Shown: positions 7,059 through 15,975 of the stretch, in pieces
Layout of the letters: each line of letters begins with the position of its first letter
How positions within the stretch are numbered: position 1 is the stretch's first letter
Assembly (NCBI GenBank): GCA_034667465.1
Contig: JAXDJV010000024.1
Coordinates: 310,001-374,000 of the forward strand
From: JAOBAU01 sp034667465
GTDB lineage: Bacteria > Acidobacteriota > Thermoanaerobaculia > Gp7-AA8
DNA length: 64,000 nt
Direction of reading: 5' to 3'
Notes under the pieces: generated by a model
What the model was told of the DNA's origin: nothing
Database searches by the model: none
The model's input: the letters and a program-made list of their open reading frames with translations, nothing else
Position numbers and translations under genes: made by a program

Positions 7059-9519
7059 CGACGTCCGCCACGCTGAGCAACAGCGCCAGCAACGCCGCGA
7101 TCGCCGCCACCCACCACCACCCGCCTCCGATGCGTCGCGCGAAAACGACGCGGTGCTCGCCGGCGGGAACAGCAACTCCGGCGAAGAGGATGTTTGTGGC
7201 GATCGGTGTCGCCTCGCGGCCGTCGATCGTGACGCGAAGCTCGGGCGTGAGTTTCTCCGACGATGCGATGAAGAACGGTGCGTTGCCGCTTGCGACCAGC
7301 TCGTGTGCGGAGTCGGTCGACTTCACGAGGCGAACGTTTGCGGGCGATGCGGGAGGCAATGCCGCGTGCGGATCGGTGATGAATGCTTCGTCGGCGAACG
7401 TCAGCGACTTCGCGGCAATCAGTTCGTCTTCGCTCATCCGTCGCACGCGCGAGACGGCGTGGAAGCGCGGCAGTTCGGCGACGTTCAGATAGAGCCGGGC
7501 ATCGGGCAGCTCGCGATCGAAGATCAGCGGCTTCGTCACTCGTCCGTAGAAGATCGGCGCGTCGCCGGCGTCGGTTGTCGCGCCGCGCAGCAGCGTCACT
7601 TTCATCGCGAATGCTTCGACGCGCAGCGTCACGCTTTCGCCGAGGCGCGCGTACGGCTGCAGCGGGATGTAGACCTTGCCGAGCGCGCTCATGTCTTCGG
7701 GCGTGAAGGAGCGCGTGAAAACGTCCGCGCCGTTCCTGCGCAGTGCGACCATCAGCCGCGGCGTCGCGCCGGCGGCGGACTCCATCGTCGCCGGAAGTTC
7801 GATCGCCCAGAACGGCTCGGCGTCGACGCGGATCGTTCGTTCGAGCACATCGCCCGGCTTCATCTCGACGTTCGAGAACTTCACTTCCGCGACGCCGGGC
7901 ACCGTCGCCTCGAACACCTTCCAGCGAATGATGTCGATGGCGTGCTGTTCGACGAAGTAGCGGATGCCGAGGAGCGCGAGAAAGGGATCGGCGAAATCGA
8001 AATGGAGACTGTTGAACGTGATGACGGTCGACGTGCCGCTCCACGACGTCGGATCGACGCGCAGCAGCATCCGGCGATATGCGGCCTCCGATGAGAAGTG
8101 GCTGCGGACGTCTTCGAGCGCGAAGAGCTCCGACGAATTCGGCCACATGTACGCGAAGAACGGCGCGATGCGGAACGGCCGCGGCTGCGCCTGCAGATAT
8201 GCGATCGCAGGCGACGACGGGACCTTCGTGTCCTGCGGCCGCAGGTACGGATGAAAGCGGCCGGCGAAGACGGTGAGATCGGCGGCGGCGAGCAGCGCGA
8301 GCGTCATCGCGATCGCGCCGGCGAATCGCCGTCGTGCGACGACGAGCGTCCCGGCCGCGGCGAGATAGGCGGCGGCGACCGGCAACACGAGTTGTAATCG
8401 CGTCAGCGGTGAGTAACGAATGCCCGGCAGTGCGGCGAGCGCGCGCGAAATGACCGGCGCGCCGAACATCCCCGCCGCGACGATGAGCAGCATCGCCAGC
8501 CAGTACCAGCGCCTGCGCGCGCGACGACTGAACGGCGCGAGCGCGATGAGCGGCAGCGCGACGATGCCGAGGTAGATCGTCGCTTCGACGTAGTTGTTCA
8601 CGGGGAGCGATCGATCGCCATTCCAGTTGTGATACGCGGGATTGCCGAGGCGATCGGGCCTGGTGAACGACAAGACATGATGCGGCGGGAAAGCGTTGCT
8701 GCTCATCGCCGCGCGCATGCCGAGGTAGCCGGTACGGCGGATGAACTGGATGAACGGGACGAGCGACGGCGACGCGATGAGCAGCGCGAGCACGACGGCG
8801 AGCGTTGTCGCGGCGACGGATCGCAGCGGCAGTCGTCGTTCGCGAAGGCAGAGGAAGACGAAATACGCGGCAGCGATGTACGCGCCGTATGCCATCGTCG
8901 CGGGAAAGCCGGCCAGCGCGTACGCGAGCGCGATCAGTACGACGACGCCGAACGGAACGCGCTTACCGCGCGCGACGCGGCAGACGATCCAGAGCAGCGC
9001 CGGATAGAGCACCGTCGCATTCGTCACCTGCCAGAGCCAGCGCACCGCGAACGCGCCTGATGCTGCGAAGACGATCGCGCCAACCGCCGCGCTGCGACGG
9101 CCGAGGCGTTCTTCGCGCAGCCAAAGATACGTGAACCAGAAGGCGGCGTTGAGTTTGAGAAAGATAATGCCGGTGTAAACCCACGCCAGCGGCAGCAGCA
9201 GCGTCGGGATAGCGATGAACGGCGAGAGGACGGCGGCAGCGGACGAGCCCCAGCCGGGGATGCCGGACGCGATGAACGGATTCCACGCGAACGCGTGGCC
9301 GCTTTTCATCAGCGACATCAGCGTGTAGTACGACGTCGGCGGATCGTTGAGCAGCCAGTTCTGAATGTCGAAGCTGCGCGCCGACGCCCACGGGTCGTAG
9401 CTGTAGAAGACGTCGTTCGGCGAAACGACGCGTGCCATGAAGATGACCGGAAAGAAGAAGATGAAGTTCGCGGCGGCGATGGCGGCAAGCGCGAAGCGGT
9501 GTTTGCGGATGCGGCGCAA
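7036..9519 (-). CDS. Large polytopic membrane protein, YfhO-like
   Basis: This 827-residue protein has about 12 membrane segments in its first half and a large extracytoplasmic C-terminal half closed by a final membrane segment (WWWVAAIAALLALLLSVADVV). The pattern matches the bacterial membrane protein YfhO family, which includes proteins that glycosylate lipoteichoic acid or other surface glycans with GT-C-like topology. Early signature-like residues include YDPWASARSFDIQN and NPFIASGIPGWGSS. Substrate and donor are unknown. It overlaps the convergent methyltransferase gene at the 3' end. Confidence 0.78.
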   Translation of the reverse strand: MRRIRKHRFALAAIAAANFIFFFPVIFMARVVSPNDVFYSYDPWASARSFDIQNWLLNDPPTSYYTLMSLMKSGHAFAWNPFIASGIPGWGSSAAAVLSPFIAIPTLLLPLAWVYTGIIFLKLNAAFWFTYLWLREERLGRRSAAVGAIVFAASGAFAVRWLWQVTNATVLYPALLWIVCRVARGKRVPFGVVVLIALAYALAGFPATMAYGAYIAAAYFVFLCLRERRLPLRSVAATTLAVVLALLIASPSLVPFIQFIRRTGYLGMRAAMSSNAFPPHHVLSFTRPDRLGNPAYHNWNGDRSLPVNNYVEATIYLGIVALPLIALAPFSRRARRRWYWLAMLLIVAAGMFGAPVISRALAALPGIRYSPLTRLQLVLPVAAAYLAAAGTLVVARRRFAGAIAMTLALLAAADLTVFAGRFHPYLRPQDTKVPSSPAIAYLQAQPRPFRIAPFFAYMWPNSSELFALEDVRSHFSSEAAYRRMLLRVDPTSWSGTSTVITFNSLHFDFADPFLALLGIRYFVEQHAIDIIRWKVFEATVPGVAEVKFSNVEMKPGDVLERTIRVDAEPFWAIELPATMESAAGATPRLMVALRRNGADVFTRSFTPEDMSALGKVYIPLQPYARLGESVTLRVEAFAMKVTLLRGATTDAGDAPIFYGRVTKPLIFDRELPDARLYLNVAELPRFHAVSRVRRMSEDELIAAKSLTFADEAFITDPHAALPPASPANVRLVKSTDSAHELVASGNAPFFIASSEKLTPELRVTIDGREATPIATNILFAGVAVPAGEHRVVFARRIGGGWWWVAAIAALLALLLSVADVVTSARRR

Positions 9520-9532
9520 GGTGAAGGTACTT

Positions 9533-9553
9533 TATCCTGAGCGGAGCGCTCAA
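9533..9553. repeat. Fragment of a family A repeat
   Basis: The sequence TTATCCTGAGCGGAGCGCTC is one half-unit of the family A element. It lies between the divergent YfhO-like and dehydrogenase genes and ends just before the dehydrogenase ATG at 9555. No second arm is visible. Confidence 0.6.
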
Positions 9554-9554
9554 A

Positions 9555-10460
9555 ATGAATTCAAAAAAACGTCTCCTCATCGCCGCCGACGTCGACCGCA
9601 CCTTCACCGACCGCGTGCTCCGCGACGCGCGCTTCGAAGTCCGTCACGAACCGGTGCGCAGCGAGAGCGATCTCGCGCGCGTGATCGGCGACGCCGAGGT
9701 CCTCGTCACGCGCGCTTACAACGACGTCACCCGCCGCGTGCTCGACGCTGCGCCGCACCTCGAGCTGATCGCGCAGGGAACGAGCGGCACCGACAACATC
9801 GACGAGCCGACCGTGCGCGAGCGCGGCATCACCGTCATCAGTCTTCCCGGCGAAAACGCGAACGCGGTCGCGGAGCTCGTCATCGGTTTCATGATCGCGC
9901 TCACGCGCACCGTCCCGTTTTACGACCGGCAGATGCGCGACGGCATCTGGCAGCGCGACGATTGCGCGACGCGCCACGAGCTCTCCCACTTTCGACTCGG
10001 CATCGTCGGACTCGGCCAGGTCGGCGGCCGCGTCGCGCGCATGGCGGCGGCGTTCTCGATGAACGTGCGCGCGTTCGATCCATACATCGATGACCCGCGT
10101 TGCGTCGCGACGCTCGACGATCTCCTCGCCGAGTCGGACATCCTCGCGCTGCACGTTCCGCTGAATGCAGAAACGTCGAAGATGATCGCGGCGCCGCAAC
10201 TCGCGCAACTTCCGCGCGGCGCGTACGTCATCAACGCTTCGCGCGGTGGCGTGCTCGACGTGCAGGCGGCATTCGACGCACTCGCTGCGAATCAGCTCAA
10301 CGGAATCGCACTCGATGTTTACGAGCCGGAGCCGCCATCGATCAGGTTTCCCGACGATCCGCGGCTGATTCTCACGCCGCACATCGCCGGCTGTTCGACG
10401 GAAGCGAAAGCGTCGATCGGTGTGAAGCTGTACGAGAAGCTGGTCGCGTTCTACAGCTGA
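9555..10460 (+). CDS. D-isomer-specific 2-hydroxyacid dehydrogenase
   Basis: This 301-residue NAD-dependent dehydrogenase resembles the 3-phosphoglycerate dehydrogenase (SerA) group without an ACT regulatory domain. The nucleotide-binding motif GIVGLGQVGGR lies near residue 148. The catalytic triad is visible: Arg in NASRGG near 225, Glu in DVYEPEP near 252 and His in TPHIAG near 274. The reaction is reversible oxidation of a D-2-hydroxy acid, but the exact substrate cannot be told. There are no serine-pathway neighbours. The 3' end overlaps the convergent DUF2142-like gene by 10 bp. Confidence 0.88.
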   Translation: MNSKKRLLIAADVDRTFTDRVLRDARFEVRHEPVRSESDLARVIGDAEVLVTRAYNDVTRRVLDAAPHLELIAQGTSGTDNIDEPTVRERGITVISLPGENANAVAELVIGFMIALTRTVPFYDRQMRDGIWQRDDCATRHELSHFRLGIVGLGQVGGRVARMAAAFSMNVRAFDPYIDDPRCVATLDDLLAESDILALHVPLNAETSKMIAAPQLAQLPRGAYVINASRGGVLDVQAAFDALAANQLNGIALDVYEPEPPSIRFPDDPRLILTPHIAGCSTEAKASIGVKLYEKLVAFYS

Positions 10461-11695
10461 CGGTAGACCGCGTGCGCCGCCGCGAACCACGCCACGTTCG
10501 CGATCACGATCAGCACGACGCCGGCGACGAAGAGCGTTCGTCTGCGCGGCGGTTCGATTTGCACGAAATCGTGCGCGACGACGGCGAGCCACGGCAGCCA
10601 GCCCCACGCGTACCAGCCGCCGACGCCGCCCCAGTTTCCCCAGAACAGTCGATGCGAGACGAACCACGCGAGCGTCGCAGCGATGGCGACCAGCAGCGCG
10701 ACGGCGTTCGGCTGCCATTGCGGCGGACGTCGAATGCGCATCGAGAAGATCGCGATAACGGCCAGCAGCGCGGCCGCGATCAGCAGCCATGACGGTGCGC
10801 GAAAGACGCTCCACTCGCCGAGCCAGAATCCGGTCTTCGCGAACGTGTAGCCGCTGCGCGCGAGTCCTTTCACGATTTGCATCAGCGTCTCGTCGAACGG
10901 CGCGCGCGCGGCGTTCAGTTCGACCGTGCCGCCCCAGTGAAATCCGCGCAGCCATTGCAGCGGCAGAACCAGCGCTGACGCGCACGCGACGACGAACGCC
11001 TGAATGCGCGTTCGATTCATCAGCGTCCAGAAGATCAGCAGCACGACGATCGGCAGCGCAGTCAGCTTGATGAGGGGGCCGACCGCGGCGAGCAGCGCCA
11101 GCCACGGCGTCGCGATTCGCCGATCGAGCGCCGAGACGACCACTGCGGTCCAGAGAAAAACAGCGGAGTCGTTCGCGCAGCGCGCGAGCGATTCGGCGGC
11201 GCCCGGAATCAGCAGTACGAGCAGCAACGCCGCGTACCATTCATCGCCGCGTGATCGCGCCACCGCGCGCAATGGGAAGAGCAGCGCGATGAAAATCAGC
11301 GCGACCGAAAAGAGCCGCATCGCGAGCAGCCGCGCGATTGGATTCGCAATCGGCAGCAGCGAGGGAATCACGTAATACGCCGGAGGCTGATGGCGCTCGT
11401 AGTTCGGAATCGTCGCCGCGGCCGGCGGCGTCGCATCGAATCGCAACACGTTCCACTCCGCGGGCGCGCTGCCGAATGGCGGACAACGCAACGCGCGCCG
11501 CAAATCGGCGCTGCACGGATGCGCGACGACCGACGCGACGATCGTGCCGTCGACCGGTAACGCCGGCCAGCCCAAACCGGTGGCGTGCGCGAGGTGAAAC
11601 GGCTCGTCGGGACCTTCGTACGCCGGCACGTAGAGCGCGTGCACGACGAAACGGACGAGCACCACGAACAGCAGCGCCCGCGCGGCGGTTCTCAA
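10451..11695 (-). CDS. Polytopic membrane protein, DUF2142/GT-C glycosyltransferase-like
   Basis: The 414-residue product has about ten membrane helices. Its first extracytoplasmic loop contains YEGPDEPFHLAHATG, followed by ERHQPPAYYVIPSLL. This acidic PDEP motif and the HQPP motif are typical of DUF2142 and related GT-C-type sugar transferases that use polyprenyl-phosphate donors. The frame is open to 11983, but upstream residues are an antisense-like Arg/Asp-rich shadow. The start chosen is TTG 11695, which overlaps the hutI stop as TTGA and is followed at once by a membrane helix. Function is inferred from the family. Confidence 0.75.
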   Translation of the reverse strand: MRTAARALLFVVLVRFVVHALYVPAYEGPDEPFHLAHATGLGWPALPVDGTIVASVVAHPCSADLRRALRCPPFGSAPAEWNVLRFDATPPAAATIPNYERHQPPAYYVIPSLLPIANPIARLLAMRLFSVALIFIALLFPLRAVARSRGDEWYAALLLVLLIPGAAESLARCANDSAVFLWTAVVVSALDRRIATPWLALLAAVGPLIKLTALPIVVLLIFWTLMNRTRIQAFVVACASALVLPLQWLRGFHWGGTVELNAARAPFDETLMQIVKGLARSGYTFAKTGFWLGEWSVFRAPSWLLIAAALLAVIAIFSMRIRRPPQWQPNAVALLVAIAATLAWFVSHRLFWGNWGGVGGWYAWGWLPWLAVVAHDFVQIEPPRRRTLFVAGVVLIVIANVAWFAAAHAVYRQL

Positions 11696-12948
11696 CCGAG
11701 GTACATCCCGCCGCGCACGACGAACTTCCCGTCGCGGAGCACGTCGCGCACGAGGTTCACGCCGAAGTGATAGACGAGATGAAAGTAGCTCGGCGCATCG
11801 AGCAGCACGAGGTCGGCGCGCTTGCCGGCTTCGATCGAGCCGGTCTCGTGCGCGAGGCGCAGCGAGTAGGCGCCGTGCAGCGTCGCCGCGGTCAGCGACT
11901 CCTCGACCGTCATCTTCATCTGCAGCGTCGCCAGCTGCATCACGATCTGCATCGACTCCGTCATCGACGTGCCCGGATTGCAATCGGTCGACAGCGACAC
12001 GACCGCGCCCGCTTCGATCAGCTTGCGCGCCGGCGCATAACGATCCGACATCAGGAAGAAGCTCGTCGCCGGCAACATGTTCGCAACGGTGTTCGACGCC
12101 GCCAGCGCCGCGATGCCGGCGTCGCTGATGTGCATCAGATGATCGGCAGACGCGGCGTCAAGCGATGCGGCAAGCGACGCGCCGTCGGTGTCGGACAGTT
12201 CGTCCGCATGCACGCGGGGCGTCATCCCTGCGCGCGCACCGGCGCGCAGCACGGCGTCGCCCTGTTCGCGCGTGAAGACGCCGCGCTCGATGAAGACGTC
12301 GCAGAAGACGGCGAGCTTTTCGGCGGCGACGCGCGGGATGATCTCGTCGATGATCCGCTCGACCCACGCCGCACTCTTGTCCTCCGGGGGAAAGTCGTGC
12401 GCGGCGAGACAGGTCGGCACGAGCCGCACGGGCGACGTCTCGCCAGCCGCGCGAATCGCTCGCAGCTGTTTCAGCTCGTCATCGAGATTGAGTCCGTAGC
12501 CGCTCTTCGCTTCCGCGGTCGTTGTCCCGTAACGCGCCATCGTCCGCGCACGGGCGACGACGTTCGCGCTGAGCTCTTCCTCCGACGCCGCGCGCGTCGC
12601 ACGAACCGTCGACGCGATTCCGCCGCCTGACGCGGCGATGTCGGAGTACGTCTCGCCGTTCAGCCGGCGATTGAACTCCGACTCGCGATAGCCGGCGAAC
12701 GGGATGTGCGTGTGCGAATCGATGAAGCCGGGAATCGCGGTCGCGCCGCGCGCATCGAAGTCTTCGATGATCGTTTCGCGCAGCGCGTCATCGATGTCGT
12801 TCTCGGGACCGATGTACGCGAAACGTCCCTCGCGAACGACGATGACGCTCCGCTCGTGAGTGACGAGCTCGCGCAACTTGCGGCCGCGTTTCGGCGCGCT
12901 GCCCGCCGGCGTCGCGATCTGTGACAGGTTGCGGATGAGAAGAGCCAC
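11692..12948 (-). CDS. hutI: Imidazolonepropionase
   Basis: HutI opens the imidazolone ring to N-formimino-L-glutamate, the third step of histidine degradation. The 418-residue length is normal. The metal-binding HxH is in FIDSHTHIPFAGYRESEF (His 79 and 81), and a substrate-binding SGYGLN segment is present (EAKSGYGLN). Later metal ligands are in RVHADELSD, ADHLMHIS and STDCNPGTSMTESM. No hutH, hutU or hutG gene lies in the window, so the pathway genes are scattered or lie elsewhere. It overlaps the next gene by TTGA. A REP-like element lies just upstream of its start. Confidence 0.95.
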   Translation of the reverse strand: MALLIRNLSQIATPAGSAPKRGRKLRELVTHERSVIVVREGRFAYIGPENDIDDALRETIIEDFDARGATAIPGFIDSHTHIPFAGYRESEFNRRLNGETYSDIAASGGGIASTVRATRAASEEELSANVVARARTMARYGTTTAEAKSGYGLNLDDELKQLRAIRAAGETSPVRLVPTCLAAHDFPPEDKSAAWVERIIDEIIPRVAAEKLAVFCDVFIERGVFTREQGDAVLRAGARAGMTPRVHADELSDTDGASLAASLDAASADHLMHISDAGIAALAASNTVANMLPATSFFLMSDRYAPARKLIEAGAVVSLSTDCNPGTSMTESMQIVMQLATLQMKMTVEESLTAATLHGAYSLRLAHETGSIEAGKRADLVLLDAPSYFHLVYHFGVNLVRDVLRDGKFVVRGGMYLG

Positions 12949-12960
12949 TGCTTTCGCACT

Positions 12961-13077
12961 CTATGCTGAGCGCAGCGAAGCATCAATGGTGGCGCAGCTG
13001 TGCAGCACGATCGAGCAGCGCACCGGCAAACGACACAGCTGCCGGACCATTGATCCTTCGCTGCGCTCAGGATGATG
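12961..13077. repeat. REP-like inverted repeat, family A copy 3, with long arms
   Basis: Arms of about 39 bases (from TGCTGAGCGCAGCGAAGCAT on the left) pair with the right arm, with few mismatches, around a loop of about 30 bases. The left half-unit closes with ATGC/GCAT and the right with ATCC/GGAT, a paired change. The divIVA stop codon TGA is formed inside the right arm. Confidence 0.8.
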
Positions 13078-13576
13078 AGGACAGCGTGGCGCGATGAATG
13101 GCCGTCACCGGCAACTCGTTCGCTTCCTGCTCGGCATCGAGCACCACCAGCTGCTGCATCGTGTCGAGCATCGACTGCAATCGATTGCGCGCTACTTTGC
13201 GCTCGACCTTCAGGTCCTGAATGCTGCGCTGGATCTCGCTGACGCGCGACATCGCCTGCGAGACGAGACGCTCCGAAAGCAGCTCCGCATCCTTCACGGT
13301 CAGCTCCGCCTCTTTGCGTGCGTTCGCTTTGACGTCCTCCGACACTTTCTGCGCGGAGATGAGCGTGTCTTTCAGAATGCGCTCGCGTTCGGAATGCTGA
13401 TCGAGATCGGAGCGCAGCATCGCGTTCTCACGCGTCAATCGATCGACGCTCTGCAGCAGGCCCTCGATCTCCTCGGCGACGAGATGCAGATAGCCGCGCA
13501 CCTCATCCGTCGAGTAACCCTTCAGCGTCCTCGCGAACGTCTGCTTCTGAATCTCCAGCGGAGTCAGATCCTGCAT
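13067..13576 (-). CDS. divIVA: DivIVA-domain protein
   Basis: The 169-residue protein begins with the conserved DivIVA lipid-binding segment (LTPLEIQKQTFARTLKGYSTDEVRGYL in three parts: TPLEIQKQTF, LKGYSTDEV, RGYLHLV). A long coiled coil follows from about residue 32 to 145. Members bind negatively curved membrane and recruit division or growth machinery. The last residues (LSSSS) and the TGA stop are encoded by the right arm of the family A repeat, so the original C-terminus may have been altered by the repeat. The gene precedes no other cell-division genes, but yggT and yggS lie next to it, as in many bacteria. Confidence 0.9.
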   Translation of the reverse strand: MQDLTPLEIQKQTFARTLKGYSTDEVRGYLHLVAEEIEGLLQSVDRLTRENAMLRSDLDQHSERERILKDTLISAQKVSEDVKANARKEAELTVKDAELLSERLVSQAMSRVSEIQRSIQDLKVERKVARNRLQSMLDTMQQLVVLDAEQEANELPVTAIHRATLSSSS

Positions 13577-13600
13577 GACACCCTCCCGGCACTGCCCGTC

Positions 13601-13930
13601 TTACCCGCCGAGTATAAGGCTGAACAGCCAAATAACCACAGCGCGGAGCAGGTAGATCGCGAGGAAGAGGAGGATCGGCGACCAGTCGATTCCGCCCGTT
13701 TTGTACGACGGCAGGAGTCGCTGAAACGGACGGATGAACGGACGCGCCATGCGGCCGAAGACGTCGTAAATCTGGCTGAGGATGTGGAACGCTGAGGCGT
13801 GGCGCCAGCGGAACGACGTCTGTCCGGCAATGAGCAGAATCCACGAAAGGATCACCCATGCGAAGACCGTCCACTGAACGATCTCGAGGACGATGAGGAT
13901 GACGTTGCGAACTGCCACTATGACCGGCAT
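13601..13930 (-). CDS. yggT: YggT family membrane protein
   Basis: This 109-residue integral membrane protein has two hydrophobic blocks (about residues 4-32 and 82-108). The family motif region between them is SQIYDVFGRMARPFIRPFQRLLP, with FRWRHASAFHIL before it. The family is thought to act in cell-envelope integrity or osmotic tolerance and is found beside yggS and divIVA across bacteria, exactly as here. It overlaps the yggS stop by one base, so the two are probably co-translated. Confidence 0.9.
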   Translation of the reverse strand: MPVIVAVRNVILIVLEIVQWTVFAWVILSWILLIAGQTSFRWRHASAFHILSQIYDVFGRMARPFIRPFQRLLPSYKTGGIDWSPILLFLAIYLLRAVVIWLFSLILGG

Positions 13931-14589
13931 CAGCCGCGGCTCCCGAAAATGGCGCGGCCGACGCGGACCATGGTCGAGCCTTCCTCGATCGCGATCTCGA
14001 AGTCTTCGCTCATGCCCATCGACAGTTCACGCAACCCGAGGGTATCGCGCATCGCGCGCAACTCGCGAAAAAACGGACGCGTATCTTCCGGCTCACCGGC
14101 AGGCGGAATGGCCATCAATCCGCGGACGTCGACGGAATCGAGTGCGACGATCTGCTTCACGACCGCGTCGACCTCCGACGTTGCGATTCCACTCTTCTGC
14201 AGCTCACCGCCGACGTTCACCTGCACGAGCAGTTCCTGACGTTTCCCCGCTGCCGCGGCGGCTTTCGCGAGTTTCTCCGCGAGCTCGAGCGAGTCGACGC
14301 TTTCGATGACGTCGAAGAGTCGCACCGCATCTTTCGCTTTGTTCGATTGCAGATGTCCGATGAGGTGCCAGTGCGCGCTGCCGTGAACGAGCGGACGTTT
14401 GTCGCGCGCTTCCTGCACGCGATTCTCGCCGACGTGCGCGATGCCGGCGGCGATCGCTTCATCGACGACATCGGCGGGAAATGTTTTCGAGACGCCGACG
14501 AGCGTTACCTCATCGCGCGAGCGGCCGGCGCGGGCACACGCCGCCGCGATGCGCGCTTCGACGGCGGCGACGTTCTCACGAATCGGCAC
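13930..14589 (-). CDS. yggS: YggS family pyridoxal phosphate homeostasis protein
   Basis: The 219-residue protein has the alanine-racemase-like barrel of the YggS/PROSC family. The PLP lysine is in GVSKTFPAD (about Lys 35), with HVGENRVQEA and HWHLIGHLQSNKAK following. Phosphate-binding residues occur near the C-terminus (LSMGMSEDFEIAIEEGSTMVRVG). The family has no known catalytic reaction and buffers PLP supply. The start is GTG 14589, which overlaps the RNase H-like gene by 14 bp. Confidence 0.95.
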   Translation of the reverse strand: MPIRENVAAVEARIAAACARAGRSRDEVTLVGVSKTFPADVVDEAIAAGIAHVGENRVQEARDKRPLVHGSAHWHLIGHLQSNKAKDAVRLFDVIESVDSLELAEKLAKAAAAAGKRQELLVQVNVGGELQKSGIATSEVDAVVKQIVALDSVDVRGLMAIPPAGEPEDTRPFFRELRAMRDTLGLRELSMGMSEDFEIAIEEGSTMVRVGRAIFGSRG

Positions 14590-15019
14590 GATGTCTTTCG
14601 ATCAACTTCCCGCTGACGCGAACCTCGGGGCGATCGAGACCCGCGTTCGCGAGACGATCGGCATCCTTGTTTCCGGCGCGCAGCGTGTGACGAATCGAGA
14701 AGCGCGCGAACTGCCGCACCATCGTCTTCGCCTTGTTGTACATCGGCACGAGATTGGGATGTTTGACCTTGTACTTGCCGAGCATCTGTTGCACGAGCAG
14801 CAGCGAATCGGAGATCACTTCGACTTCCGTCGCCCCCTCGGCCGCGGCGAGAGAAAGCGCTTCGAGGAGACCGGCGTACTCCGCGACGTTGTTCGTCGTC
14901 GTGCCGAGGAAGCCGCTGACTTCGATGATCTCGCCGCCGGACGTTTTCATGTAGACGCCGTAGCTCGCGGGTCCGGGATTTCCGCGGCAGGCGCCGTCGA
15001 CGAATGCGGTGACTTTCAG
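14576..15019 (-). CDS. RNase HI-like protein, probable CTG start
   Basis: This 147-residue protein has the RNase H fold found in single-domain 'reverse transcriptase-like' ribonuclease HI homologues. The four acidic residues are visible in FVDGACRGNPG, NNVAEYAGLLEAL, VISDSLLL and AGNKDADRLAN. No ATG, GTG or TTG lies in frame between the domain start and a long Arg-rich shadow upstream. The only sensible initiator is CTG 15019, which overlaps the upstream gene's TGA as CTGA and is preceded at 8 bases by GGAG. Predicted role: cleavage of RNA in RNA-DNA hybrids. Confidence 0.85.
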   Translation of the reverse strand: MKVTAFVDGACRGNPGPASYGVYMKTSGGEIIEVSGFLGTTTNNVAEYAGLLEALSLAAAEGATEVEVISDSLLLVQQMLGKYKVKHPNLVPMYNKAKTMVRQFARFSIRHTLRAGNKDADRLANAGLDRPEVRVSGKLIERHRADS

Positions 15020-15723
15020 GTGCCTTTCTCCAGATAGAGGATGCGATGGCAGCCTTCGCAGTGAACGAGATCGCCGCGCTTCAGCTGTTGCGAAAGTGCG
15101 GGACGAATTCGCGAGCGGCAGGCGCTGCACGATTCCGCGGCGACCGGCGCGACAGCCACACCCTGACGCTGCTTGAAGACGCGATGGAACTCGCGCTTCA
15201 GACTCTCCGCGAGCGTCGCTTCGATCTTTCCCGCTTTCTTTTTCAGCGCATCGGCTTCGCCACGGAGATCGCCGAGTGAGCTCTGCCACGCGGCGTACGC
15301 GGTGTCGTAGCGCGCTTTCAGATCGGCATGCGCGGCGTTGCGGTCGTCGAGCTGCTTCTGGACCCCGTCGATGTCGCCCATCTGCTTGAGCGCCGAATCC
15401 TCGAGCTCTTTGACGTGCTTGCGCGTGGCGTCGATCTCTTTCCACGCGGCGGCGTACTGCTGCTGATTTTTCACCTGCATCAGCTGGCCCTGATACTTCT
15501 TCAGCAGCTCCTGCTGATCGGAAAGCTCGCCTTCGACGCGGCGGCGTTCCTTCGACAACACTTCGATCTGCGCTTCCAGCCTTGCCATCTCTTCGTTGGC
15601 CGACTGCCACTCGCGATCGATGACGGCGAACGACTCCGGCTTCACGCTCAGCTGCCGCTCGCGATCGGCGAGCTGCGTGTAGACGGACTGCAGCTCCCAC
15701 AGTTTTTCAACGTCCTGATTCAA
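15016..15723 (-). CDS. Coiled-coil protein with C-terminal C4 zinc ribbon
   Basis: The 235-residue product has a long coiled coil over about residues 5-180, rich in Glu, Lys, Gln and Leu. It ends with a four-cysteine ribbon (ESCSACRSRIRP and VHCEGCHRILYLEKG). This matches the C4-type zinc-ribbon family (zf-RING_7 type), proposed to bind nucleic acid. I chose TTG 15723, five bases after a perfect AGGAGG (15729-15734). GTG 15729 overlaps that ribosome-binding site and is less likely. It is coupled to the RNase H-like gene by the CTGA overlap, suggesting a joint role in RNA or hybrid metabolism. Confidence 0.85.
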   Translation of the reverse strand: MNQDVEKLWELQSVYTQLADRERQLSVKPESFAVIDREWQSANEEMARLEAQIEVLSKERRRVEGELSDQQELLKKYQGQLMQVKNQQQYAAAWKEIDATRKHVKELEDSALKQMGDIDGVQKQLDDRNAAHADLKARYDTAYAAWQSSLGDLRGEADALKKKAGKIEATLAESLKREFHRVFKQRQGVAVAPVAAESCSACRSRIRPALSQQLKRGDLVHCEGCHRILYLEKGT

Positions 15724-15740
15724 CAGCACCTCCTGAAATG

Positions 15741-15767
15741 AAAAAGGCGTTCCTCAGTCGGAACGCC
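15741..15767 (-). terminator. Intrinsic terminator downstream of the tRNA
   Basis: On the minus strand, GGCGTTCC and GGAACGCC pair around a GACTGA loop and are followed by TTTTTCATTT. It lies between the tRNA gene and the zinc-ribbon gene on the same strand, so it should end the tRNA transcript. Confidence 0.82.
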
Positions 15768-15848
15768 TGTGCGGTTTCTCTCTCGCGGATGAGCACGCGC
15801 TTGCATGGACAGTTCTTCGTTTTGTGCATGTTCCCCGCTCGGGTCCGA

Positions 15849-15921
15849 TGGGTCCACCAGGATTCGAACCTGGGACCTGCCGGTTATGAGCCGGTAGCTC
15901 TAACCGCTGAGCTATGGACCC
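15849..15921 (-). tRNA. tRNA with CAU anticodon (elongator Met or lysidine-modified Ile2)
   Basis: The 73-base gene folds as a cloverleaf. The acceptor arm is GGGTCCA/TGGACCC, the D arm is GCTCAGCGGTTAGAGC, the anticodon loop is CTCATAA and the T arm is CAGGTTCGAATCCTG. The discriminator base is A, and the 3' CCA is not encoded. The acceptor has U4-A69 and C5-G68, so the known TilS identity rules do not decide cleanly between Met and Ile2. No initiator features (mismatched first pair, GGG/CCC anticodon stem) are seen. Confidence 0.93.
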
Positions 15922-15931
15922 GGACGCGCGA

Positions 15932-15937
15932 TTCTAT
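15932..15937 (-). promoter_or_regulatory. Probable -10 box of the tRNA promoter
   Basis: On the minus strand the sequence CTATAGAAT ends about ten bases upstream of the tRNA 5' end. It gives a sigma-70-like -10 (TATAGA). No convincing -35 box is seen at the right distance. Confidence 0.45.
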
Positions 15938-15975
15938 AGCGGATGCGCGCGGAACGGGAGAAAGAAAGTGGCCGC

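Noticed and set aside
9561..11240. 559-codon minus-strand frame across the dehydrogenase and DUF2142 genes
   Set aside because: It spans two convergent real genes and consists of Arg/Ala-rich shadow sequence.
15849..15921. tRNA as an integration site of a mobile element
   Set aside because: No integrase gene and no duplicated tRNA 3' end were found in the surrounding sequence.
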